Below, in pieces: positions 23,946-34,560 of a DNA stretch of 37,002 bases; position 1 is the stretch's first letter; each line of letters starts with the position of its first letter. The position numbers and the translations under genes are program-made. This DNA is from Apophysomyces variabilis (Eukaryota > Mucoromycota > Mucoromycetes > Mucorales > Mucoraceae), in the NCBI GenBank assembly GCA_002749535.1, contig MZZL01000040.1, positions 1 through 37,002 on the forward strand. Reading direction: 5' to 3'. The notes under the pieces are model-generated. The model was not told the DNA's origin, made no database searches, and was given only the letters and a program-made list of their open reading frames with translations.

Positions 23946-24892
23946 GAAATGAGAAAAACCAATTGCGAGACTTGAAGTTGCGTTAGGAGAACGAAGGGTG
24001 AACGAATTCCCAAAAGAAAAGAAGAAAGGGAAAAACTGTGAATTTTTATATCTTTTTTATGGTGGGTGGTTGTGAAAGTGGTGGAATAAAGTACGATACA
24101 CTAGCTTGGAAGAGAAATCGGATTGCGCTGATAACCACCACGTTATTTTCCGCATAACTCTTCACTATGTAGAGAAAGCTCCACTGAAGGAGATGTGTGC
24201 ATCCATAGCAACAAGAAGAAAATACACTTGCCATTTTGCGCACATCGAGTGCCATGAAAAAATACCTTGCGCATGTTTTGCCCAATAAAGCAGTGGCTTT
24301 TATCATATTTGGAGTGTGCAAAGTGGTGGTGTGCGTGGTGTCTATGAGGGGGAGACTGAAAGAAAAGAGGAGAGAGAAAGAGAGAAATAGCCGCCACCGA
24401 CTATTAAGTCTAATAGGGAAATAAAAGCGTTCTTGCCCATCAGCGACAAAAGTATCTTGATTACCATTCCGTAATGAAGGAAACCTGTATTCATGCACAG
24501 TAATAACAATGATCATTTACTGGGCAAGGACGTGGACAAATCATGCATCCGAATGGATTCAACACCAAGTGGTAGTGAATTTAAAAGTCCGGAAGCACCA
24601 TCCTTTCTATGCTATCAGCTGCTTCGAGACAGACGATGCTTGGCGAATACGTGATTTTGCAAAGGAATAAGTGTTTAATCGTAACGGCACAAAGGCACGA
24701 TCAATGACAGGTTGATTGCATAATTGACAGACTCTCGGCTAAGGTTGAAGCAAAATGGATCAATCACCGAGTCGCACCAGATCACTTTTCAACTCCAACA
24801 CCCTCCAACTAAATTGACCTGCAGTGAGGTCCTCCTGGGACGCATTAACCACCATTTCTCGCTAATGTGCTTTAATTTAGATTCACTCTTCA
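23946..24892. other. Interval between the duplicated zinc-finger genes
   Basis: A minus-strand frame at 24046-24516 has an ATG and 156 codons, but it is low in complexity, rich in Ser/Leu/Phe and lacks a domain. I consider it likely chance or leader sequence. The rest shows no gene; it should contain upstream elements of copy A and the 3' end region of copy B. Confidence 0.4.
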
Positions 24893-24914
24893 GAAATGCT
24901 TTGATGATTCATAA
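24893..24914. repeat. 22-bp direct repeat, copy B
   Basis: Exact match to 21876-21897. A second match lies further in (acggttcatataagtcttcc at 22125 versus acggtcacgtctaggtcttc at 25133), at a similar distance from each zinc-finger stop codon. Confidence 0.85.
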
Positions 24915-25244
24915 ATTTTTATTTTTTTTTCAATGCTTGACGGAAAAAAAAAGGGCATAGTTTATGGGTTTGCAGTAATCGAAAGGAAAAAGAGAAACAC
25001 ATAATAAATAAAAGATCATAAAACAAAAGAATGAAGGGAAAAGCATAGAGATCATACAACAAACAAAAAACATATAAACAAATGTCAAACATAAAACATA
25101 AAACAGAATAAAAGCAATAAATCATAATGACCACGGTCACGTCTAGGTCTTCCTCTGTCTGGGTTGATTAGGATTATGACTTTTTATGATTTTTTACTTT
25201 TTTTTCCTTTTTCTGGCAGGCGGAATGGAGAGCACTGTCCTTGC

Positions 25245-26024
25245 TCAAGGACGGAGGGTTTGCCGGCGCCGGCTTTTGAAATGCACCTCCCGTACGTGGC
25301 GCCTGAGAGCGTCCAATCGGCTATAGATCTTCAAGCAGTGATGGCATTGATAGCGGGGACGATTTTCGTTATGAATTGTTGCCATGTGGCGGGATAACGA
25401 ACTTGGATTGCTGCAAACAATTTTGCATCTCGGGCAAATGCGCGATGCTCGCTTGCTGGTATCACCACTCTGCGAAACCTTACCAAGATCAACTTCATTG
25501 TTACTGCTCACTGGACCTGTATTGTTCGCTTTTAACGCGGGACGATAGTATTGCGAAACATGCTGATCGTGACGACGATCTTTTATCGTAGCGAACACAG
25601 GATAAAGAAATTCCAGCTCCTGGGGAAGGTCAGCCTGGTGGGGTGACAGGATATTATGAACGTGGAATGCATCAAGGTTCTCGACTAGATGCTCCGCAAT
25701 GTCACCGTCGTAAGAATGGAGATCCTTTAAGAGCGCAGGACTGATGGGCGGACTTGCAAAATCATCATGCGGCGTCTCACAGTCTGTCACAGAAGGAGGC
25801 GACATTTCATGGTTGAGGATAGGAGGAGTAGTTGGTCCAACTGGCGAAGATCTGTGAGCTAGATCACCAATACCATGGTAGGAAACAGGAACTTTCAAAA
25901 ATGGGATTTGAGCAATAACCATGGATATAATATTTGCGTGCGGAGACAACGAACGTTGTGATGCACCCATCATTCCTTCGCTTGGACAAGCATTGCCAAA
26001 ATCTTCCTGTTGCGTTGGATCCAT
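25245..26024 (-). CDS. Two-finger C2H2 zinc-finger protein, copy B
   Basis: A 259-aa minus-strand frame. Finger 1 is residues 197-218 (C-x2-C-x12-H-x4-H, NPSSLSRH) and finger 2 is 227-248 (YSRLDALRRHV), then a basic tail (FKSRRRQTLRP). Residues 1-195 are Pro/Ser-rich with the shared CETP motif. It is the tandem paralogue of copy A and likely a nuclear regulator too. The sequence just above the ATG (S-I-P-G-A-P-M after a cgcag acceptor) aligns with the T-V-P-G-A start of exon 2 in copy A. The region matching exon 1 of copy A has no ATG, and the matching donor is GC rather than GT. I therefore take the ATG at 26024 as the working start; exon 1 appears lost. The copies differ much outside the fingers, so the duplication is not recent. 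Confidence 0.82.
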   Translation of the reverse strand: MDPTQQEDFGNACPSEGMMGASQRSLSPHANIISMVIAQIPFLKVPVSYHGIGDLAHRSSPVGPTTPPILNHEMSPPSVTDCETPHDDFASPPISPALLKDLHSYDGDIAEHLVENLDAFHVHNILSPHQADLPQELEFLYPVFATIKDRRHDQHVSQYYRPALKANNTGPVSSNNEVDLGKVSQSGDTSKRASRICPRCKIVCSNPSSLSRHMATIHNENRPRYQCHHCLKIYSRLDALRRHVREVHFKSRRRQTLRP

Positions 26025-27176
26025 CGGTGCACCAGGTATACTCTGCGCAAGACAATAGTGCGGTTAGTTTGGTAAGCATTGTCGGTATTGCTAGTTGCCT
26101 GTAGCCCGCTGCTAACCTCAGACGTCGGTGATTATGAAAGGACTTGCTATTCGAGATGAAAAAATGAACAATGCCAAGTATGTGAAGAAATTATACAAGA
26201 ATTAAACACAAAAAAATAAAAAAAAATGAAATGAAGAACCCGTAAACTCAATACGAATGGTATGTTGATGCTTTTAAAGATCAAGTGGAGGGAAAGGAAA
26301 GGGAAAGACAAAGATAAAGCGGTAAAGAAAGAAATTAAGAAGAGTGAAAGATTTTGATAGAGAAACAAAGCTTTGTCTTATATCTCCATTCTCCCATCTG
26401 AAAACACCACCGCCTCCCCCTCCCCCACACACCACATCCAACCACCATCTCTTGGAAGCGGTGAAGGAGGAAGAAATAAAAGTTACTGCTAAGCACCATA
26501 TTACTTTGTGCTCAACGTCGTACTAGTTGCATAGTCCTTGCTGAAGAAGACGTTTGTAATTAGATGATGTGAAGAAGGTACAGTACGCACGATGAAAACA
26601 TCAAAGTGTAGAATAAAAACAGCGTGCGCCGCTCCCAATAGTGATAAAAGATTATCTTATATTTGGAAACGTGCGTTATGTGGTGGAGCGGGGATAGAGA
26701 GAGTGAAGGAGAGAGTGAGTGAGTGTGAGAGTATGTGTGGGTGTGGGTGTGGGTGTGGGTGGGTGTGGATACATGGTAAGGAACTAAAAGAAGAACAATG
26801 CATTCTTCCTAACGCCGCCAAAAGCATGTGGGGGAACCACTGTGTGATAAACAATTTTTATTCGTTTTCGCGCAACCACGATGGTTAGCAGTTAATTTAA
26901 GATCTATAAAAAAAATACGAGGGGTGTAGTGGAATTACAGTCCGGAACATTCAACCCTTCGTAATGCTATTAGCTACCATAAACAAGTGATATGTACTGT
27001 CTAGAAGGCTTCTTAAAGGGGGACAATGTCTAACTGTAACGTCAGACAGGATCAAGTAATGACAGAGTTGCGTGCATATTTGACAGATTGAGCCTATTTC
27101 TTTGGATTGACAAGACCAAATGACAGAAATGACACGGACTAATGAAATGCTGTCAGATTACAACATATTGCTTCAG
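26025..27176. other. Intergenic with simple repeats
   Basis: Upstream region of zinc-finger copy B. It holds a C-rich run (cctccccctcccccacacac, about 26411-26430), a purine-rich stretch and the GTGGGT microsatellite. No gene with recognisable product is seen. Confidence 0.5.
26695..26770. repeat. GAGT/GTGGGT simple repeat
   Basis: GAGAGTGAGTGAGTG passes into repeated GTGTGGGT units. It is not a telomere-type TTAGGG array. Confidence 0.85.
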
Positions 27177-27365
27177 TATAAAACCCAGAAAATGCAGACT
27201 TTTTTGGCGAGGCATATTAGAAAAATCCAGCCGTAACCTGGTCAGTGAAAGCCTTTTTAGCTATTCTCAATGTCAACACAGTTACAAATGACCACTCAAG
27301 AGCCGCTGTTTGGTGACAATCCTGACCTACCATATCCACAGGGAGGTCACACGCAACTTGCATAG
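27177..27365 (+). other. TATA box plus 31-codon ORF, possible small gene or remnant
   Basis: TATAAAA at 27177-27183 precedes an ATG at 27270 that opens MSTQLQMTTQEPLFGDNPD and stops at 27365. A further open stretch in another frame follows to 27589 (SDQYQEEMASVRVPEIRAK). The TATA-to-ATG spacing and composition suggest a real promoter and the start of a gene now frameshifted, or spliced in a way I could not resolve. No family is recognised. Confidence 0.2.
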
Positions 27366-27794
27366 AATTGCAAAGCTCGTGTTCGGATGTTAAGACTTGT
27401 GGGCCTAAATTAAGCGATCAGTACCAAGAAGAAATGGCATCTGTTCGTGTACCTGAAATTCGTGCAAAAGTCCTAGTTAGACCTAGCAATGCACGTCTCA
27501 GGGCTATAACGAGCTTCTCTCTTTCTCGTGCGCGTTTTTGTACCATAGAATGGCACAAGCATCCAATAGGCCAAGAGATGCCGCCATGAAAATGCTTGTT
27601 TGTAGGGCGCATGTACCTTTGCAGCAGCATGTCAAGCATTCCATGCCAGGAAGCCTTGCGGAGAACAGTATAGCATATGAAACCTAGCGAATTGAAAAGA
27701 GGCTGCTGCGGATTTTTTCTTCTTTTTTGGGGATTTAGAACGCTTTTGATCCGCCACCAGATCACGGGCCAAGTCTCTTGGTGCAAAACTCCTT

Positions 27795-29596
27795 ATGGTG
27801 TTACTTGTTGAGATTATTGAACGAATAGTCAGCTATGCAGCTCCATAGGATAAGAGTGTCCGTGCATGCTCTGCTGTCTGTGGAACGCGGCGATAATGCC
27901 TCTTCTCTGTCGGCAACGTCTGTACGAAAACCCAGAGACAGCGTCGGTTGTTCTTGAATCCCCTTGATAACACATAGCTAGATCAAGCTATGAGGGATTT
28001 TGTTCGAAAAATTTATGCCTACCAATATGTTCGCTTATCAATCAATATTTCCACCGGCTTCCACGTGTTTGTCCTTAACTTTCGATACTGGGCTTTCACG
28101 ACTCACAATGGGATGGCCTAGAATTCTTATCCAAACTATTAGCCTGGAAATAACAATTCGAGCGCTTACCGCGGTTTCCCATCCTACGACTTACAGCCAC
28201 AAATGACTACCATGTTAAAAGCTTTTTCCAACGTGTTTAACTTTCCTTCGTCTTCCGACGTACCTATTCCGACAATCGTTTGAATTTGTGCTGCTGCTTC
28301 CCCAAATAGGTGTTTTAGATTTTCGAGGCGATGAACAGAGAACCTTTCTAACTGATGCTGTATTCACATCGTTTGATATAAAATTGCTTCATGAAACTGT
28401 TGCAATTTTACGATGGCTTGGTTGAGGCTTGACATCATTGGAGGCAATATACCGGCTTCAATCAAACCATGCATGACATAGAATTTATCCACCCACATTC
28501 CGACATGAGACTGTGTGATTCCGGATATTGCCCAAAAGTACCCCGAGACTTGAGAAGCTTACCCTCTATATACAGACTTTTGGCCGTTTCAGTGATCTGC
28601 AGCCCAATATGTATGAGGATGCCACGGCGGAGTTTTTCCCTTGCAAGGTGTTGTCCTCATCTGACAATTGTATCTATTCTAGGGATAACATAGATGCACT
28701 CTCTCCAGTGCACAAGCTCTAAGATGCAAGAATACCAGTGGTTATCCCCCATTTCCGAACTAGATATCTAGTTCGCAGAACTTTGCGTTATACCCGTCAA
28801 GCTCCGTAGTTTCTTCATAAGTTAACCGACGTGCATTGAACATCGACCGAACTAGGACCCGTATTTCAGCTATTGAAAAGTTTGAGCGTGTGTTCTTTAC
28901 TGGTTGAGCTGATGGTGACTCTGGGAAGCAGAGAGGCTAAGAACGGATATCCAATAGGTAATATTTTGGATTCACACAGGCACCTGACTGTTTTAAAGTG
29001 CTTGGGAGATCTTCAACTGGCAAAAAGTGATTTACGGAGTGACATGCATAGCTTAAGGAAGATGATTTCTTTTCACCACAGATGGCGATCCAGAGGCGTT
29101 CACTTGCATGTCCTACCGCTGCCCACGGCTTTCCGATGCTGATTACGATCATATCGCGTTTAAATCTCCAATCACCCTGGATATATCAAGAACCAAATTC
29201 GACCAGTTGTATCTGTGTGCTCGCCATAATGCCAGTCTCAAGATAACAATGACAGAAAGATTTAAGAAGGCCTGTGCGTCTTCGGTAACTGAACCCACGT
29301 TCATGAATTCGGCACGCTACTATTGCGTCAGATCGCGCGATTCTGACCAAAAGAACGTGATACAATACAAGGACATACGAAAGAAAAGTGGTAAAGCACA
29401 TGAAATCCCTCTGTTCTCCGGTGTCGATTTGTCAACCACTACATTATTGAGCCTTATTTTGGATAAAGTCCCTTCTCTCTTTAAAAATTTTTATTGTTAC
29501 GGTTTGTTACGGAATAACTTGAGTTTTTCTAATCATCGCTGGTTAAAAAGAACTTTTCTGCAATGCAAAAAAAAAAAATTAGTTGGGCTCCTTTAG
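27795..29596 (+). pseudogene. Decayed F-box/LRR gene of a second subfamily
   Basis: Starts with an ATG and an F-box-like segment (VLLVEIIERIVSYAAP, stop, DKSVRACSAVCG, stop), continues in another frame (RQRLYENPETASVVLES), then shows LRR-like pieces in shifting frames: PRLEKLTLYIQTFGRF at 28540-28590, a hydrophobic LRR-like block near 28870-29000, and the longest intact part at 29096-29420 (CPRLSDADYDHIAFKSPITL, SRTKFDQLYL). At least four stops or frameshifts rule out a functional product. It lacks the SRHQFRLFYRTL and WSRWY signatures of the intact paralogues, so it is from a different F-box group. It lies 250 bp upstream of F-box gene 2 on the same strand. Confidence 0.7.
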
Positions 29597-29847
29597 CGCT
29601 GGCCATCGGACTCGAATTAAATAATGCAACTTACTTGGAGGCGCATATGCATTCAACTGCAGTCTGACTCGGTTACTCACGTTCAAACAATGAATTGGAC
29701 GCCATGCTTTAAAAGATTCTGAGAATAGGTCACTATTTACCTCCCCGGAAAGGCAACAGCTACAAAAAGTGATATGATTGAAAGTACACAGTGCTATTTT
29801 CACACCGTTCTCCTATTTTGAGTGACCCTCTTGCTACCTTTTTAGCG

Positions 29848-31698
29848 ATGTCGTCAATGACAACACACTTTCCGTATGAGATCTTGCTCCGCATTGCCTC
29901 CGATTTATCAGCAGATGATCGCAAGACCTGCCTTTATGTGTCCAAGTCATGGAAGCGTACGTTTACACAAGTGTTATACCATTCCGTGTCCATTTTCTCT
30001 CGCCATCAGTTCCGGCTGTTCTACAGGACACTGATGGAGACGGCATCTTCCAGTGCAGTGGGTCTTGCAGTTCACAAGCTCTGTCTTTCAAAGACTGTAG
30101 GCTTCTCCAGAGATGAGTTTGAATCGCTGCCCCGTTTGTGTCCTCACTTGACGTTTTTCGAATTTAATGAAAAGCTATGGAAGTATCTGCGGGTTTCCGA
30201 CGAAATCAGAAAATGGGAGAGTATCCGCTATCTGCCAACACCGTCCCTGTATGATCGCCCTCATTTGAGGAGCTTTCTTTTAGATAACATCAATGTTTGC
30301 TTTACCAAACTCAAAATTGACATCGGCAAATGCTCTCATTGGCTAGAGCTAGTAGCAAGAATGCACCATCTTGAACACCTAGCCATTGAAGGTGATTTAA
30401 ACACTTGCTTGGAAGACCGAAAACAATATATCACCTTATCCGTACTAGATAACCTTCATACCGGCTTGCCTTATTTGCGTTATCTATGCCTAAAACACAT
30501 CAATCTTGGGGGAAGCCTTCCGGAACCTATCACAGCTTGCGAAACATTGCGCCAACTGGAACTAGAATTGGATTTCGACCTGTATTCCGCGTGCCTTCCT
30601 TATTTTTCGCGTAAATACACTCGGCTTGAAGGACTTCTTATCGTGAAACTAGTGGACCGAGCCCCGTCAGAAGAAGTCCGCGACGGTGTCATGTCAGGCT
30701 TTTTGTCATGGATTGAAAAACTTACTGCTTTGAAAGCTTTGCATATATTGCCAGGGATTCTTTGGATTCCCGAAATGGGTCAAGGCTATGACCTTGTTAG
30801 TCGCCAAGACAGCCGCGGACTGTTTCGCGAAGAGGCTATTGCGAAGCTTCTGCGTAAAATACATGCTCCCATCACCGATCTATCCGTTAACGCCAATGTA
30901 TGCGTATACAATGTGATTGCAATTCGTTTATTCTGCGCAACGCTGGAAGCTGTAGAAGTACATTTGACTACTAGCAACAAACTCGATGACGCTATCAGAT
31001 ACTTTAGTCTTTGTGATTCTTTGACGTTTCTCCACTTACACATAGAAGACGATAGCGACTACGGATTCGATACCATTCCTCTCGATACATTATTGGATTT
31101 TTGTAGAAGCTTAAAAACATTGTGTGTGCGTGCGCCGGACATTGTCATTACCATTGACTCCGACTGGTTGACCGATGCTAACCACGGGTTGGAGAAGCTG
31201 ATGCTAGCCACTGAGTCTGTAGATTCAGACGTCTTCCAGTTCCTATCTGACTGCTGCCCGCGTCTTCGTCGATTATATTGCTTGTTTGGAAACCCAGACG
31301 AACTAGGAGAGATCTGCATGGAGATGTCTAATGCTACGCTGGAGACCCTTCAAATTATGGTTCCTAGAATACCTGATTTCTATATATGTTTAACGCAAAC
31401 AGCCAAGTCCGAACGAATGATGCAGCGTAAAGCAAAGTATTATGGAAGATCAGAAATAGATGAAGACTGCAGTTGGTCTCGATGGTACACTGTCGTTAAC
31501 GATGAGGCTGTCAAACAAACAAGGCTTCAGATAGTGAGTGCTCCGGAGGATGACCTAGACGCTGGCACAATGGAGATTCGATGTCGGTCCGTTAATCACT
31601 TTGTGGTTGCCTTTGTAGAAAACGAAGTTCTTAGGATCAAAGAAGACTTGGACAATTATTTTTCCGTTGTGAACAGTAGATTTAGGAATAATATTTGA
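29848..31698 (+). CDS. F-box/LRR-like protein, paralogue 2
   Basis: Intronless, 616 aa. The F-box is at residues about 7-45 (FPYEILLRIASDLS ... CLYVSKSWKRTF), followed by SRHQFRLFYRTL, GFSRDEFESLP and KLWKYLR. The rest is irregular leucine-rich repeat (LDNLHTGLPYLRYLCLKH, CRSLKTLCV, CCPRLRRLYCL), and WSRWY lies near the C-terminus. The start at 29848 (MSSMTTHFPYE) was chosen because the paralogues begin at the same distance from the F-box; the open frame upstream has no ATG. A role as substrate receptor of an SCF ubiquitin ligase is inferred from the F-box. It faces paralogue 3 tail to tail, 266 bp apart. Confidence 0.85.
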   Translation: MSSMTTHFPYEILLRIASDLSADDRKTCLYVSKSWKRTFTQVLYHSVSIFSRHQFRLFYRTLMETASSSAVGLAVHKLCLSKTVGFSRDEFESLPRLCPHLTFFEFNEKLWKYLRVSDEIRKWESIRYLPTPSLYDRPHLRSFLLDNINVCFTKLKIDIGKCSHWLELVARMHHLEHLAIEGDLNTCLEDRKQYITLSVLDNLHTGLPYLRYLCLKHINLGGSLPEPITACETLRQLELELDFDLYSACLPYFSRKYTRLEGLLIVKLVDRAPSEEVRDGVMSGFLSWIEKLTALKALHILPGILWIPEMGQGYDLVSRQDSRGLFREEAIAKLLRKIHAPITDLSVNANVCVYNVIAIRLFCATLEAVEVHLTTSNKLDDAIRYFSLCDSLTFLHLHIEDDSDYGFDTIPLDTLLDFCRSLKTLCVRAPDIVITIDSDWLTDANHGLEKLMLATESVDSDVFQFLSDCCPRLRRLYCLFGNPDELGEICMEMSNATLETLQIMVPRIPDFYICLTQTAKSERMMQRKAKYYGRSEIDEDCSWSRWYTVVNDEAVKQTRLQIVSAPEDDLDAGTMEIRCRSVNHFVVAFVENEVLRIKEDLDNYFSVVNSRFRNNI

Positions 31699-31964
31699 TT
31701 TTACATGCATTCTCTTCTCTGTCGCAAATCCTGAATAAGACCAGCTGATCATACAAATGCAACTATCAAAGTAAAAGCTATTCTTTTCCTAGTTGTTTAC
31801 GTAGGCTGCCTTTTATGCTATTGAAACTTCGAGGGAGCTGGGTACTAACTGCTTGCATTTCTCGCTTTAAGACCTACTTGATGCGTAATACTATCACAGG
31901 AACGTATTATGTGTGAGCCAACCACGTTATAGATAGGTTAAAGAACAAGGTGGACAAAGTTTGT

Positions 31965-33761
31965 TTACTCAAGCAAATTTTTTCTTTCAAACACATTAAA
32001 GTGAGTATTTAAACGTTTTCTCATACTAATAAGCTTGTCATAAGTTGTAATAAGTTCAAATGTTCTGGTAGATCGGCACTGCACCAGGATAACATCCTTT
32101 TGCCGCCCATTAAAAATTTCGGACGCCACATCTTCTATGTCGTCGAGACGCATAAATTTCTTTAGTTGACCAAACTGACTGGTGGCGTGATACCATCTAC
32201 TCCAGCCATTGTTTTCTGGTTCTAACACCTCGCCATAATATCTTTCTCTGCGCCGCAGTACTCGTTCGGCCTTGTCTGTCTGTTGCAAATTGAACAGGAC
32301 AATATTACTCCTGGAGACAACAACAAGATCCTCCAGTCTTGCATTAGGAAGGGATATAAAGACGGCTCTAGGCGCATTTATTTCGTTGTAACTGCATCGG
32401 AGGACACGAAGCTGCGGACAGGAACTGGAGAGACAATCGAACACATTGGGATCAATATGCTCTGCTTCCAGTGACAAGTTTTCGAGTCCATGTCTGCCTA
32501 AAGGCGTTCCATCAGAGCTATCATGTATGTCATGCGTCTCTATGTAGAGAGTCTTCAAACTTCGGCAGTGACGGAGAACGCTGCCAATATCCACGTTGTC
32601 AAATACATCCACCATGAGATGCGTTAAGCATGGGCATCCGCTCAGGGCATCCAAAGTGTCTTCCAGACTTATCCAGTTCAGCAACTGTAACTCAGCCGCA
32701 CACAGTGTTTCTGAGAAGACGCCGCTAGAAGCTAAAACTGAATAGCATATTTCATCGTAAATGAATAGCTTGGCTATCGGAGCACCAATCTCGCTCAACG
32801 TGTCCAAAGCTTCCACTTGAGGAAGAAGGATGTCTCCGTCAATAAGTGATGGTGGGTGGTAGAAGACCTTGAGGGAACTGCACTTTTCCATCCATGATAG
32901 AAATTGGGGTTCCACAACGTCCTGGAATTCTTCGAATGACGCATCATGTTCAAGTCCGACTTCGATCTGCAATTCTTCGATAAACGTGTATTTCTGCGAA
33001 AAGTAAGGAAGGGTAATAGGAAGTTGCTCATAGACCGTTTCTATGTCCAACCGACGAATGTTTCTGGATGGTGTGATATGTTTAGGTAATTCCCCGCCGA
33101 GATAGACGCCCCAAAGAGCGAAGGTTTGTAAAACAGGTAACGTAGCATGGATGTCTTCCATTTCAGCAAGGGTAATATGAGGATAAGGCATGGTTTCATA
33201 GCCTTCATCTTCTTCACTTCCGCGGTTTTCTATGATCAACTGTTCTAGATGAGGCAATCTTTGCAACAGATCCTTCCAGTGCCGATAACGAAAGATATCT
33301 ATCCGCAGCTTGGTAAAGCACGTTCCGAAGGTATTCAGGAGATATTCTCTCAGTGGCGTTTGACGGTAAAGCGGCATTTGTGGTAGATATTTTAGGTGTT
33401 TCCAGTTTTCCATCACTGTCGAGATGCGAAGGTGGTTCCAGAGTTTCTTATTGAAGTCCAATACGGTCAACAGAGGACATAAACGTGGAAGGGCCTCAAA
33501 TTCGTCTCTGCAAAAGCCTACCATGGAGGAAATGTAAAGTTCGCGCACCTCATTCCCAAGGCAATGGCGAGATTCTGACTCTTTCAGTGTTCTATAAAAT
33601 AGTCGAAATTGATGGCGTGAATGTATGTGCACGATGCGATAAATGGCTCGCATGAATGCAGTCTTCCAGGATCGCGACACATGTAAGCAATTGATCTGGT
33701 CTTCGGATGGCAAGTCTGCGGCAATGATGGCCAATATTTCGTATGGTAGGCCATGCGTCAT
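31965..33761 (-). CDS. F-box/LRR-like protein, paralogue 3
   Basis: Intronless, 598 aa from the ATG at 33761 (MTHGLPYEILAIIAADLP). The frame is open a further 25 codons upstream but without ATG. It has the F-box (about 5-40, NCLHVSRSWKTAF), then SRHQFRLFYRTL, GFCRDEFEALP, KLWNHLR, an LRR-like body (LPHLEQLIIE, CPCLTHLMVD, CPQLRVLRCSY) and WSRWY near the C-terminus. It differs substantially from paralogue 2 outside these blocks despite adjacency, so the pair is an old inverted duplication. The expected role is SCF substrate recognition; the target is unknown. Confidence 0.85.
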   Translation of the reverse strand: MTHGLPYEILAIIAADLPSEDQINCLHVSRSWKTAFMRAIYRIVHIHSRHQFRLFYRTLKESESRHCLGNEVRELYISSMVGFCRDEFEALPRLCPLLTVLDFNKKLWNHLRISTVMENWKHLKYLPQMPLYRQTPLREYLLNTFGTCFTKLRIDIFRYRHWKDLLQRLPHLEQLIIENRGSEEDEGYETMPYPHITLAEMEDIHATLPVLQTFALWGVYLGGELPKHITPSRNIRRLDIETVYEQLPITLPYFSQKYTFIEELQIEVGLEHDASFEEFQDVVEPQFLSWMEKCSSLKVFYHPPSLIDGDILLPQVEALDTLSEIGAPIAKLFIYDEICYSVLASSGVFSETLCAAELQLLNWISLEDTLDALSGCPCLTHLMVDVFDNVDIGSVLRHCRSLKTLYIETHDIHDSSDGTPLGRHGLENLSLEAEHIDPNVFDCLSSSCPQLRVLRCSYNEINAPRAVFISLPNARLEDLVVVSRSNIVLFNLQQTDKAERVLRRRERYYGEVLEPENNGWSRWYHATSQFGQLKKFMRLDDIEDVASEIFNGRQKDVILVQCRSTRTFELITTYDKLISMRKRLNTHFNVFERKNLLE

Positions 33762-34560
33762 GGTACAACAACGATACGAGCAGGCAGCTAAAGTCCGTGC
33801 GCATTGATACAATGCACATACAGTAGGGGGTTTCAATCATCTTTATATTTATACGTTGTTAGAAATCGGAATTTTAAAAAACTTGATATGATTGGTTAAT
33901 CTTCGAAAATAAAGTTTCTACAGGACATATACTTTTTTTGCTGGTCCGGTAGATTTGTGGTGTTTCCGGAAAGTGAAGTCGCCTGTGATGAAAATCGATG
34001 TTACACCATTCCAAGACTGAATGGCCCTCTCCCGGCGCCACGCTGTTACCTGTCTAGATATGCATCGACGACCTTATATGCCAAGGTTTATTGCAGATCC
34101 CCTATCATTCCTTCTAAACATGCCACAAATATGACCATTTCTTTCTAAAAATATCGCTCTCTCATGGATCCATCTTTGGCCATTCATATGCTTGCTTCTA
34201 ATTTCATAGGTTTTCCACACATACGTTTCTTTAGTTTTCTTTCTACCTTTTTTATCCTTGTCTCGAAAAGGTTTTTTTGTCTATTGTTATACATACTCAA
34301 GGATTGATATAGTCCGTGCGGACACTTGTGTTAATTTGCGCCCAACATGACACGTATAAGTAAAATCAATGGTTAATGCAAAATCAACGTCGCCGACCAA
34401 TCAAAACCAATTTCGCATTTTCAGAAATGGAAGTCTTATTTTTTTTTTGGAAACCATGCCGCTTTGCTAGAAATGATGTGATTTCTTTGGCATCGAAAAA
34501 ATATAAAACCAAGATCCTCCTCATCTGTGTAATTTTTTTTTGAAAACTTTATATTCTAAA
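33762..34560. other. Intergenic between F-box gene 3 and the transposase relic
   Basis: 800 bp without a gene. A possible left end of the Tc1-type element (tatagtccgtgcggacactt) lies near 34307, but I could not find a convincing matching right terminus. Confidence 0.4.

Noticed and set aside
23403..24013. Long Phe-rich minus-strand frames
   Set aside because: They are translations of the 25-bp minisatellite in three frames; since 25 is not a multiple of 3, all frames stay open. Not a protein gene.
26695..26770. GTGGGT repeats as interstitial telomere sequence
   Set aside because: The unit does not match TTAGGG-type fungal telomere repeats and grades into GAGT, so it is a plain microsatellite.
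27418..27786. 122-codon minus-strand frame before the F-box pseudogene
   Set aside because: No ATG at its start, no domain, and it overlaps coding-like sequence on the other strand.
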